NCBI GenBank assembly: GCA_003486025.1
Contig: DNHA01000020.1
Coordinates: 1 to 9,311 of the forward strand
Direction of reading: 5' to 3'
DNA: 9,311 bases
Source: Micrococcaceae bacterium
GTDB lineage: Bacteria > Actinomycetota > Actinomycetes > Actinomycetales > Micrococcaceae
Each line of letters opens with the position of its first letter. The first letter of the stretch is position 1. The notes under the pieces were generated by a model. The model searched no databases, was not told the origin of the DNA, and saw only the letters and a list, made by a program, of their open reading frames with translations. Position numbers and translations under genes: made by a program. Positions 1 through 5,802 of the stretch are shown in pieces.

Positions 1-449
1 CGGAATCCACACAGAATTATGCGCAACCTGCAGCAGCAGCTCAATGGCGCTGGCCGCTAGCCGGAGAGCCGAAGCTTCTCAAGGCTTTTGATAAGCCGGC
101 CGAGCAGTGGTCGGCCGGTCATCGTGGAGTGGATCTGGCGGCGTCGGAAGGTACGCAAGTCGTGGCCCCGAATCGTGGACGTGTTACTTTCCGGGGCGTG
201 GTCGTTGACCGCCCCGTGGTGGTGATTGACCACGGATATGGGTTTAAGACCAGTTTGGAACCGGTGACCAGCGAACTCTCGGTGGGTAGCTGGGTGGAAT
301 CCGGAGCCAAGCTTGGAACCGTGTCGACGGGTGCGCATTGTTCAAATCGCTGCATTCACTGGGGCGTCCGGTTAGATGGAGAATATATCGACCCGGCGCT
401 TCTCATCGAAGATTTGCGCCCCTCAATTTTGCTTCCGCTGAACGGCTGA
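1..449 (+). CDS. M23 family metallopeptidase-like protein, C-terminal part (5' end outside window)
   Basis: The reading frame is open from the left edge (first full codon at base 3) to TGA at 447-449, giving about 148 C-terminal residues. It contains a lysostaphin/LytM-type M23 domain: the GHRGVDL motif (His and Asp codons at 120-122 and 132-134), a VIDHGYG segment, and near the end CIHWGVR. The three expected zinc ligands (His, Asp and the second His of HxH, codon 357-359) are present. The first His of HxH, which is catalytic in LytM-type enzymes, is Cys (codon 351-353), and a second Cys lies four residues earlier (339-341). Related actinobacterial proteins often have this CxHWG form. Family members act outside the membrane on peptidoglycan cross-bridges, or are inactive regulators of cell-wall hydrolases. 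Any signal peptide would lie outside the window. The M23 fold is well supported; hydrolase activity is uncertain. Confidence 0.88.
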   Translation, partial: ESTQNYAQPAAAAQWRWPLAGEPKLLKAFDKPAEQWSAGHRGVDLAASEGTQVVAPNRGRVTFRGVVVDRPVVVIDHGYGFKTSLEPVTSELSVGSWVESGAKLGTVSTGAHCSNRCIHWGVRLDGEYIDPALLIEDLRPSILLPLNG

Positions 450-492
450 ATGGGCGAAAACTATGGTCAAACACCGAAAAATACTTAAACGG

Positions 493-536
493 AAAAACGC
501 TGGTTGGCTTGTTTTCACAAGTCAACCAGCGTTTTT
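493..536. terminator. Bidirectional Rho-independent terminator between M23 gene and tRNA(CAT)
   Basis: The 19-nt arms 493-511 and 518-536 pair throughout, with one G-U wobble on the plus strand, around a 6-nt loop (512-517). The outer end is A5/T5, so both strands end in a U-tract. It lies 43 bp past the M23 stop and 5 bp past the 3' end of the tRNA, so it can end both convergent transcripts. Confidence 0.93.
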
Positions 537-541
537 ACTTG

Positions 542-615
542 TAGGGCGTGTCGGACTTGAACCGACGACCAAGGAATTATGAGTTCCCTGCTCTAACCAA
601 TTGAGCTAACGCCCC
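542..615 (-). tRNA. tRNA with anticodon CAT (elongator tRNA-Met or lysidine-type tRNA-Ile2)
   Basis: The reverse complement folds into a complete 74-nt cloverleaf: acceptor GGGGCGT/ACGCCCT, D arm GCTC...GAGC, anticodon arm GGGAA-CTCATAA-TTCCT, a 5-nt variable loop and T arm GTCGG-TTCAAGT-CCGAC, with discriminator A. The anticodon is CAT. It lacks the C1-A72 mismatch typical of initiators, so it is either elongator Met or the tRNA-Ile2 whose C34 is changed to lysidine by TilS. The CTTGGTCG...GGTTCAAGTCC core reads more like Ile2 to me, but this is not decisive. The first acceptor pair is G1-U72 and the CCA end is not encoded. It lies about 100 bp downstream of the GT4 gene on the same strand. 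Confidence 0.93.
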
Positions 616-625
616 ACTATGAGAA

Positions 626-643
626 TTACTGCCAAGGCAGTAA
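626..643. repeat. Perfect inverted repeat in the leader of tRNA(CAT)
   Basis: TTACTGCC-AA-GGCAGTAA is a perfect 18-bp palindrome lying between the tRNA 5' end (615) and the likely -10 box (657-662). In the minus-strand RNA it would form a 7-bp stem closed by a CUUG tetraloop. It could be a leader hairpin affecting processing or an operator-like site; nothing here distinguishes the two. Confidence 0.6.
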
Positions 644-656
644 CCACACTCGAAAT

Positions 657-662
657 ATTCTA
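657..662 (-). promoter_or_regulatory. Likely -10 box of the tRNA(CAT) promoter
   Basis: The minus strand reads TAGAAT, a good match to the actinobacterial -10 pattern TANNNT. It would start transcription near 650, about 35 nt before the tRNA. No convincing -35 hexamer is seen 16-18 bp upstream. Read-through from the GT4 gene is also possible, because no terminator separates them. Confidence 0.45.
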
Positions 663-714
663 GGGCATGACCAGCCAAAATCTCGATTCGAGCTCCTTTT
701 AGCGTCGCCCAGTG

Positions 715-1896
715 CTAATGCGTCGTGACGCTCTGCCCTCGATAGAGCGCTTCGAAGCAGTTCATAGTTTTCTCCTGCGCATGGTTCATGACCTTTCGGT
801 GCCCCGCGGCTCCTAGCCGTTCACGTTCCTGAGGTTCGAGACTCAACACCTCGTCCAGCTTCTGCGCCAGATCTTCCCGGTTACCGGGTTCAAACATATA
901 ACCGTTCACTCCGACGTCGACAAGGTGCGGCAACGCCATCGCGTTGGCTAGGATCACGGGCTTCGATGCTGAAAGTGCTTCGAGGGTCACCAAGGACTGC
1001 AATTCCGCGGTCCCTGGCTGGCAGAAGACATCACAGCGCAGATAGGCCTCGCGAAGTTCTTCTTCGCTGACGTGCCCAAGGAATTGAACACGGTCACGCA
1101 CCCCTTTTTCGTTGGCTATCTTCTCCAATAGCGGACGTTGCTCGCCACCGCCGACAACTTCAAGAATCGCGTTAGGCACCTGCTTCATCAATGCCAGAGC
1201 CTCGATTAGCTCGTTCACGTTTTTCTCGACGGCTAGTCGACCAACAAAAAGTATGGTCGGTGCTTCGTTGCGAACAATCTCTTCCTCGTTGCCCAACTCA
1301 TAATTGCCAACTTCAATTCCATTGGACAAAGGCAGCACCTTCGTCAGCCCTGCGTGCTCCTTCATGGCTTTCGCAGCCAATGGAGTTGGAGTAGTCACCG
1401 CATCTGCTCTGCCGAAAATCTTCCCCATATCTCGCCAGGAGTTACGGGCAACGATCTTCTTAAACCACTTAGGAAAGGGTAAAAACGGGTCAAGATTCTC
1501 TGGCATAAAATGGTTCGTCGCCACGGCTCGCACTCCGTGCTTACGTGCGTAGGCCAAGGTCTGCTGGCCAATCATGTAGTGGCTCTGCGCGTGCACGACG
1601 TCGGGTTTGATATCTGCCAAGATCTTGTTGATCTGCGAATTAACTTCCCAAGGAAATGCAATGCGGAAATATTCGTGGGTTGGTACCCCGTGTGATTGCA
1701 GTCGGTGCACAATCGCCTCGGGGCGAACCTCAGTGTAGGTCTTTCCCTTTTCTCCGCGTACCGCCAACACATGCACTCGGTGTCCGCGTTCTTTCATGGC
1801 ACTGGCCAATCGGTAGCAGAACATTGCTGCACCATTGATATCAGGCAGGTAAGTATCGGCGGCGATGACTATCGTCAGCGGTTTTTCCTCGGCCAC
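715..1896 (-). CDS. GT4-family glycosyltransferase (GT-B fold)
   Basis: This 393-residue protein has the usual length and two-domain layout of GT4 retaining glycosyltransferases. The N-terminal Rossmann domain opens with TIVIAADTYLPDINGAA, which binds the acceptor, and has NHF near residue 128. The nucleotide-sugar domain has SNGIE (191-195), FVGRLAVEKN (217-226, with Arg220 and Lys225 as likely phosphate contacts) and the E-x7-E motif (Glu298/Glu306) in AELQSLVTLEALS. No signal peptide or membrane segment is seen, so it is probably cytosolic or membrane-associated. Members of this type include actinobacterial mannosyl- or glucosyl-transferases acting on lipid or glycan acceptors; donor and acceptor cannot be read here. 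The start is GTG at 1894-1896, preceded by AAGGA at 7-nt spacing. It follows the DMT-type gene by 44 bp, so the two are probably co-transcribed. Confidence 0.92.
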   Translation of the reverse strand: MAEEKPLTIVIAADTYLPDINGAAMFCYRLASAMKERGHRVHVLAVRGEKGKTYTEVRPEAIVHRLQSHGVPTHEYFRIAFPWEVNSQINKILADIKPDVVHAQSHYMIGQQTLAYARKHGVRAVATNHFMPENLDPFLPFPKWFKKIVARNSWRDMGKIFGRADAVTTPTPLAAKAMKEHAGLTKVLPLSNGIEVGNYELGNEEEIVRNEAPTILFVGRLAVEKNVNELIEALALMKQVPNAILEVVGGGEQRPLLEKIANEKGVRDRVQFLGHVSEEELREAYLRCDVFCQPGTAELQSLVTLEALSASKPVILANAMALPHLVDVGVNGYMFEPGNREDLAQKLDEVLSLEPQERERLGAAGHRKVMNHAQEKTMNCFEALYRGQSVTTH

Positions 1897-1940
1897 GTAT
1901 TATCCTTGTTCGTTCAACATATTGTCTTGTGAAAGATTTT

Positions 1941-2864
1941 CTACTGCTTTGATGCATCTTTATGAGACATTTTTTGTGAATGCCTTGCCTTGGCTTTGCG
2001 TTCTAGTACATCTGGGTGGTGGCGAGACAGCGCCACCACGCCGATAATGGCCAGCACAGCGGCGACCACCATCAATATCGCCAACACCGCGGGAACGTCT
2101 GGGCGAAGCTCTCCAAGAATTGAGATGCCGATGGCAATGCCGACCATCGGATCGATCACGGTTAGCCCGGCGATCACCAAATCTGGTGGCCCCTTCGAAT
2201 AAGCCGTCTGTACAAAATATGAACCGAGCAAACCTGCCACCACTACTGCGGCCAGTGCAATCCACGGCAGCGACTTCCAATCTTGTACTTGGAAATTTAA
2301 TATCGCAATCGCGATGGTGCGCACAAGTACCGCTACAAACCCAAAAAGTACGCCCGCCCCGACGATATAAAAGAAGGCTCCCAGCTTGTGCCGGAAGAGA
2401 AGCACAAGAATTCCGAAGACTCCGACCACGACGGCAAGAATCATCTCGATGAGCAATGCCTCGGCGTTATTGACAAGGTGCTGCTCCCCGGTGACGTTGA
2501 TCGCCATCAGAACGAATGCGGCCGAACCGACCATGCAACTAATAATTGCCAACACCGTGGGCCGGTTCATGGTGAGCTTGTGTTCTCGCGCATTCACCAC
2601 GGTGGTTACCACCAGGGCAATAGCCCCAATGGGTTGCACCACGGTCAAGGGCGCGCTTGCCAGAGCAAAAACGTTGAGCACCATACCCAGCGCCAGTAGT
2701 AGCAACCCGCTCATCCAGCGCCTGTTACCCGCCAGCTTCCCAAGGTTTTTCAGGGTAAGTTCTAGCCCGCCCGAAGCCTTCCTTACCGCACTGGATTGAA
2801 ATTGGGCTCCAAAGGCAAGGCAAAAGGCACCGCATAGTGCCGCTGTAATAGCGATCCAAACCAT
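1941..2864 (-). CDS. DMT-superfamily, NIPA-like multi-spanning membrane transporter
   Basis: The 307-residue protein is hydrophobic, with about nine candidate membrane segments (roughly 1-22, 52-72, 76-92, 103-123, 136-156, 163-190, 199-220, 230-251 and 257-279) and a short basic, His-rich tail. The segment at 71-102 (APLTVVQPIGAIALVVTT, then an EHKLT-type turn) and the two-half layout resemble the drug/metabolite transporter superfamily, in particular NIPA-type proteins described as magnesium transporters. The bacterial substrate is unknown and I do not assign one. ATG 2862-2864 has an upstream GGGAAAGG with AAGG 7 nt away. It sits 92 bp after the holin-like gene and 44 bp before the GT4 gene, all on the minus strand. 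No strong terminator lies between them, which fits a three-gene operon. Confidence 0.85.
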   Translation of the reverse strand: MVWIAITAALCGAFCLAFGAQFQSSAVRKASGGLELTLKNLGKLAGNRRWMSGLLLLALGMVLNVFALASAPLTVVQPIGAIALVVTTVVNAREHKLTMNRPTVLAIISCMVGSAAFVLMAINVTGEQHLVNNAEALLIEMILAVVVGVFGILVLLFRHKLGAFFYIVGAGVLFGFVAVLVRTIAIAILNFQVQDWKSLPWIALAAVVVAGLLGSYFVQTAYSKGPPDLVIAGLTVIDPMVGIAIGISILGELRPDVPAVLAILMVVAAVLAIIGVVALSRHHPDVLERKAKARHSQKMSHKDASKQ

Positions 2865-2956
2865 GTCAGTGCCTTTCCCAAGAGTTCTTTATTGTCCGAG
2901 AGATCATGCCGCCCAGAGGCGTGAAGTCTGCGCGTCACCTCTATCGGTTCAAGAAC

Positions 2957-3796
2957 CTAGGAACGCTTGATCAATTTACGAATAATTGCAACAAGCGCGG
3001 CCGCCGATGCCGCGATGATGGCGAAAGGCTTAGCTTTTTCTGCCCGTTCTTGGCCTGCACGACCAGCCTCGCTATTTTCCCCGGTATTCGCAGAAGGTGT
3101 GACGAAGCTACGTGCCTTAGCAGCAGCGTTGGTTACTGAATCTCCCGCATTTTCGGCAAAATGACGTGCCTTATCCAATTTTGCTTTGGGGCCCAAAACA
3201 CTCTGGCCCAGATTGTCACGCAGTGCCTGAATCTGACGGCGGCGGCGCTTGGTACGGAGAATCAGTTCGTCCGCGCTTGGAGCAGGAGGCTTAGGTTCTT
3301 TCTTCTTGTCCTTCGCGGACTTCTCGTCCTCATCCTTCTTGCGCATCGGTTCATCCAAGGTGCTGACGTCAAAGTTGCTACCGTCCTTGAGTACACCAAT
3401 ATCGTGGCGGATGCCTCGAATCGCTGCATCAGGAGTCAGCGGCAAGGCCTTCTTGATCTTCAGGTACATCACGAGCGCCAGAATTGCTGCCACGATCAGG
3501 AAGAACCCGGCAACTATCAATCCTGCGGCCCAACCAAGGAACCAAATTTCTAGAACATTCACTAGAGTGACGACTACCGCAATCACGAACAATAAGACCA
3601 CGACGAGCGCACCAGCGCCCAAGCCCGCTGCCATGCCCAGGCTGATGCCTTTTTTCTTGAGCAGGGTGGCACCCAGCTTAAGTTCGTCCGTCAGCTGCTG
3701 CGGGACAAGCTCTTTGAGTCCATCAACTTGCGCCTTGGCACTCTTCACGCTCGACTTCAGGCTTTCATCTGCGTGCGTCGATTCAGCTTCAGACAT
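2957..3796 (-). CDS. Holin-family (phage_holin_3_6-like) membrane protein with DUF3618-like C-terminal region
   Basis: The start is placed at ATG 3794-3796, not at the upstream in-frame codon at 3847, because GGAG (3802-3805) lies 5 nt before it. This gives 279 residues. A charged amphipathic N-terminus (1-50) precedes a hairpin of two long membrane helices (about 57-81 and 86-112), the layout of the actinobacterial phage_holin_3_6 family. These are chromosomal envelope proteins, not lysis holins. A highly charged linker (151-175, rich in K, E, D, then P) follows. A segment with ELILRTKRRRRQIQALRDNLGQ (177-198) resembles DUF3618. The end is a third hydrophobic segment (258-272) and a basic tail. 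In many actinobacteria the holin-like and DUF3618 proteins are separate neighbouring genes, so this looks like a fusion. The molecular role is unknown. It is the first gene of the presumed operon. Confidence 0.8.
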   Translation of the reverse strand: MSEAESTHADESLKSSVKSAKAQVDGLKELVPQQLTDELKLGATLLKKKGISLGMAAGLGAGALVVVLLFVIAVVVTLVNVLEIWFLGWAAGLIVAGFFLIVAAILALVMYLKIKKALPLTPDAAIRGIRHDIGVLKDGSNFDVSTLDEPMRKKDEDEKSAKDKKKEPKPPAPSADELILRTKRRRRQIQALRDNLGQSVLGPKAKLDKARHFAENAGDSVTNAAAKARSFVTPSANTGENSEAGRAGQERAEKAKPFAIIAASAAALVAIIRKLIKRS

Positions 3797-3821
3797 GGTT
3801 TCTCCATATTCTCGATCGCTC

Positions 3822-3857
3822 GGCAACCGGTGTTTCCACGCTAGCACCCCGGTTACC
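3822..3857. repeat. Inverted repeat upstream of the holin-like gene
   Basis: GGCAACCGG (3822-3830) and CCGGTTACC (3849-3857) pair over 9 bp with one wobble or mismatch around an 18-nt gap. It begins 26 bp before the chosen start codon, so it is either a leader hairpin or a two-half-site operator. No function can be assigned. Confidence 0.4.
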
Positions 3858-4287
3858 GTCTACGTATCAGTCTTCAGGCGTAAACCCCACAGCTCTATCT
3901 CATGCCACGGGTGTAAGTGTTAACGATTTGAAAGTCTATCGTCTATTCACTTGAGCTTATAGGAAGCGACCCTATCAATATGTGCTCTTCATTGTTCATG
4001 CGCTGTTCATGGCTAATCTGCAGACTAATCGTGTTCTCGAGAAGGCAACCTTTTACCTGATCAATACCTCCATCGCGCTGAATGAACGAAATTATCAGTA
4101 CTATTCCCATTGATCGTTTCCGCATAGCCAGCGAATCCACCCAAAACCACGTCCGCGGCAACTGGTGACGAGCTAGTAAATATCCTAGCCACATCGATAT
4201 GGGCAGTGCATCCGGGTATCCCCTGATATTTTGCGGGAAACCCCTAGGCAGCCAAACTCTGCGCTACACCGCAGCGTTAAGAAAAAT
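3858..4287. other. Gene-poor interval of about 430 bp
   Basis: This region lies upstream of the holin-like gene and downstream of tRNA-Asn copy 1. An 83-codon minus-strand frame (3943-4194) exists but has no ribosome binding site and no recognisable domain. The promoter of the holin-DMT-GT4 block should lie here. The best weak candidate on the minus strand is TTAACA (3918-3923) with GATAGA (3894-3899) at 18-bp spacing, too poor to call. I see no RNA gene, repeat or mobile element. Confidence 0.5.
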
Positions 4288-4320
4288 AAAACCCCAACCG
4301 CTTGAAACGGTTGGGGTTTT
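4288..4320 (-). terminator. Rho-independent terminator of tRNA-Asn copy 1
   Basis: Perfect 13-nt arms, AAAACCCCAACCG (4288-4300) and its complement (4308-4320), surround a 7-nt loop. On the minus strand the stem is followed by TTTTATTTTTC, a strong U-tract. It begins 7 bp beyond the tRNA 3' end. Confidence 0.93.
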
Positions 4321-4327
4321 ACGAGAG

Positions 4328-4400
4328 CTCCTCCAACTGGACTTGAACCAGTAACCCTTCGATTAACAGTCGAATGCTCTGCCAATTGAGCTATGGAGGA
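4328..4400 (-). tRNA. tRNA-Asn (GTT), copy 1
   Basis: A complete 73-nt cloverleaf: acceptor TCCTCCA/TGGAGGA, D arm GCTC...GAGC, anticodon arm TTCGA-CTGTTAA-TCGAA, T arm ACTGG-TTCAAGT-CCAGT, discriminator G. Anticodon GTT gives Asn. CCA is not encoded. The sequence is identical to the copy at 5648-5720. Confidence 0.97.
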
Positions 4401-4414
4401 ATGCAACGTGTAAT

Positions 4415-4444
4415 ACCTTAGCACTGGCCAAGATGGCTTTTCAA
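4415..4444 (-). promoter_or_regulatory. Promoter of tRNA-Asn copy 1 (extended -10)
   Basis: On the minus strand, TTGAAA (4439-4444) and TAAGGT (4415-4420) are 18 bp apart. The -10 is preceded by TGC, giving an extended TGn -10. The start would fall near 4408, leaving a leader of about 8 nt. The same elements are kept at the second copy (5735-5764), although the surrounding flank has diverged, which supports function. Confidence 0.75.
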
Positions 4445-4590
4445 ATCGACCACCTTCTACCCTTGAAGACGTAATTCACCCCGGCGTTATAGAGGTGCGA
4501 CAGCGAATTCCGACGGCGGGTTCCGCAACGCCACAGCAATTATTTTAGTGATGCGAGGCATAGAAAGAAGCGGGCAAATTGGTCCAGAAG

Positions 4591-4617
4591 TTGTACTACC
4601 CATGGTTGATCTAGGCT
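4591..4617 (+). promoter_or_regulatory. Candidate promoter for a leaderless methyltransferase mRNA
   Basis: TAGGCT (4612-4617) fits the actinobacterial -10 pattern TANNNT. Seven bases separate it from the A of the ATG at 4625, so transcription could begin on the start codon itself. TTGTAC (4591-4596) may be a -35 at a short 15-bp spacing. No proper Shine-Dalgarno sequence precedes the ATG. Confidence 0.5.
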
Positions 4618-4624
4618 TGTCACC

Positions 4625-5593
4625 ATGTCGTACAGACTAGTGAACAACGCAGCTGCAAACGAACCGCACTTGCCCCGCAATACTCAGCGAATACTCGCCA
4701 GAACCTATTTCGCGGTTCAGGGGGTTGGTGGGTTGTTGTGGTGGTTCGCGGTTTTCGCAAGCCCGACTATCACCATGTTGACCCTCGGCAATCTGCCGCC
4801 GCTCTTATTGGCATGGTTCGACATCCCTTTGTTTGCTCTAGCCTCACTGCTAATCGCCTGCAATGTACGTGCGGCCCTGTGGGTGGCGATACCGTGGACC
4901 TGGCTCATGACAGGGTTGATGCTTGCCTACGCTCTGATATCCACCAACGCCGGCTGGGGCGCCCTGATCATGCTGGCGGCGAGCTTCGCGTCAGCAGCAG
5001 CCGGCCTGGTCCTGTGGTTCGGTCGGTTCCCCTCGCAGTGGTTTGCGTCGGGCCCCTTTCACTTCAGGACTGCACGAGCCAAACGAACCCGAGCCCACAT
5101 ATTCCAGACCGTCGTCCAGCTTCTTTGTTTTTGGTTTGTGTTCCTTGCACTCTTTCCTTCGCTCATAATCTTTGCCGAACACCGGTTCTCGGTTCACGTG
5201 AGCTTTGCTGAGTGGGTTCGTTTGACCGGATATGTCCTGCTCGTACTTGCCAGCGCGTTGGGCGTTTGGTCGGCAACCATCATGGCCAAAATGGGGCAGG
5301 GCACTCCGTTGCCCTCTGCAATGCCGCAGTATCTGGTGGTCTGCGGCCCTTACCGATATGTTCGCAATCCCATGGCGGTTGCAGGCATCGTACAGGGAGT
5401 CAGCGTAGGGCTGATCGCAAATTCATGGCTCACAATCCTCTATTCTTTGAGCGGTTCAATCATCTGGAATTTGATTGTGCGCCCACTGGAGGAAAAAGAC
5501 CTGGAAAGTAAGTTCGGTGAAAGTTTCATTCGATACTGCGCAGAGGTCTCTTGCTGGTTGCCAAAGTTCAGGAATACCTCAAAACGACGATAA
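4625..5593 (+). CDS. Membrane methyltransferase, isoprenylcysteine/phospholipid methyltransferase-like
   Basis: This 322-residue, strongly hydrophobic protein has about eight candidate membrane segments. Its C-terminal third carries the signature of the ICMT/PEMT-like membrane methyltransferases: TPLPSAMPQYLVVCGPYRYV at 227-246, continuing into RNPM (247-250), then the EE pair at 289-290 and KFGESFIRY (296-304). These regions bind S-adenosylmethionine in the family. The methyl acceptor in bacteria is usually unknown, and prenylated protein substrates should not be assumed. The N-terminal 150 residues form an extra membrane region of about four helices beyond the usual 180-220-residue core. 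It is the only gene between the two tRNA-Asn copies and runs opposite to them. The ATG seems to coincide with the transcript start. It ends 8 bp before a hairpin shared with tRNA-Asn copy 2. Confidence 0.87.
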   Translation: MSYRLVNNAAANEPHLPRNTQRILARTYFAVQGVGGLLWWFAVFASPTITMLTLGNLPPLLLAWFDIPLFALASLLIACNVRAALWVAIPWTWLMTGLMLAYALISTNAGWGALIMLAASFASAAAGLVLWFGRFPSQWFASGPFHFRTARAKRTRAHIFQTVVQLLCFWFVFLALFPSLIIFAEHRFSVHVSFAEWVRLTGYVLLVLASALGVWSATIMAKMGQGTPLPSAMPQYLVVCGPYRYVRNPMAVAGIVQGVSVGLIANSWLTILYSLSGSIIWNLIVRPLEEKDLESKFGESFIRYCAEVSCWLPKFRNTSKRR

Positions 5594-5600
5594 ACGAAAA

Positions 5601-5638
5601 CACCCTGTTGCTAGCTATGGACAGCTAGCAACAGGGTG
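5601..5638 (-). terminator. Rho-independent terminator of tRNA-Asn copy 2
   Basis: Perfect 16-nt arms, CACCCTGTTGCTAGCT (5601-5616) and its complement (5623-5638), surround a 6-nt loop. On the minus strand TTTTCGTTTA follows, so it suits the tRNA. On the plus strand it lies 8 bp after the methyltransferase stop but has no U-tract there, so termination in that direction is less certain. Confidence 0.88.
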
Positions 5639-5647
5639 ATTCTTCGG

Positions 5648-5720
5648 CTCCTCCAACTGGACTTGAACCAGTAACCCTTCGATTAACAGTCGAATGCTCT
5701 GCCAATTGAGCTATGGAGGA
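5648..5720 (-). tRNA. tRNA-Asn (GTT), copy 2
   Basis: Identical base for base to the copy at 4328-4400, with anticodon GTT, discriminator G and no encoded CCA. It lies downstream of the GT4 gene on the same strand with no terminator between, but it has its own promoter. Confidence 0.97.
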
Positions 5721-5734
5721 ATGCTACGAGAACA

Positions 5735-5764
5735 ACCTTAGCACTAGCCAAGTCACGTTTTGAA
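5735..5764 (-). promoter_or_regulatory. Promoter of tRNA-Asn copy 2 (extended -10)
   Basis: On the minus strand, TTCAAA (5759-5764) and TAAGGT (5735-5740) are 18 bp apart, with TGC before the -10. It equals the copy 1 promoter except for one base in the -35 and changes in the spacer. The shared core CTTGGCYAGTGCTAAGG also forms an imperfect inverted repeat (CTTAGC...GCYAAG on the plus strand). Confidence 0.72.
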
Positions 5765-5802
5765 ATCCACTCTTGGGTGCGGCTCCACTTAGTGCTTGAA
5801 GG

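Larger units (their letters stand above)
4327..4447. repeat. Duplicated tRNA-Asn block, copy 1 (direct repeat with 5647-5767)
   Basis: Bases 4327-4404 are identical to 5647-5724 (78 bp, offset 1320). The similarity continues without gaps but with many changes to about 4447/5767, covering the promoter. Terminators and further flanks are unrelated. This suggests an old duplication kept by selection on tRNA and promoter, or gene conversion between the copies. Confidence 0.85.
5647..5767. repeat. Duplicated tRNA-Asn block, copy 2 (direct repeat with 4327-4447)
   Basis: The 78 bp at 5647-5724 match the first copy exactly. The following 43 bp match in the promoter elements and at scattered positions. 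Confidence 0.85.

Noticed and set aside
1902..1920. Six-codon upstream frame (ATG to TAA) just before the GT4 GTG start
   Set aside because: It overlaps the ribosome binding site of the gene but has no good site of its own and no meaningful peptide; it is probably chance.
2957..3796. True phage lysis holin or prophage remnant
   Set aside because: There are no lysis, structural or recombination genes nearby. The family name is historic and such proteins are widespread chromosomal genes in actinobacteria.
3797..3847. 17-residue N-terminal extension of the holin-like protein
   Set aside because: The extension lies over the GGAG ribosome binding site of the ATG at 3796 and over the leader inverted repeat, and has no site of its own.
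3943..4194. 83-codon minus-strand open frame in the gene-poor interval
   Set aside because: It has no Shine-Dalgarno, no recognisable domain and no link to neighbouring genes; an uninterrupted frame of this size is expected by chance.
4185..4424. 79-codon minus-strand open frame across tRNA-Asn copy 1
   Set aside because: It reads through the tRNA and its terminator, so it is an artefact of the RNA gene.
4327..5767. Integrative element inserted at tRNA-Asn
   Set aside because: There is no integrase or phage gene, both tRNAs are complete with promoters, and the enclosed region is a single gene. The repeat does not look like an att core.
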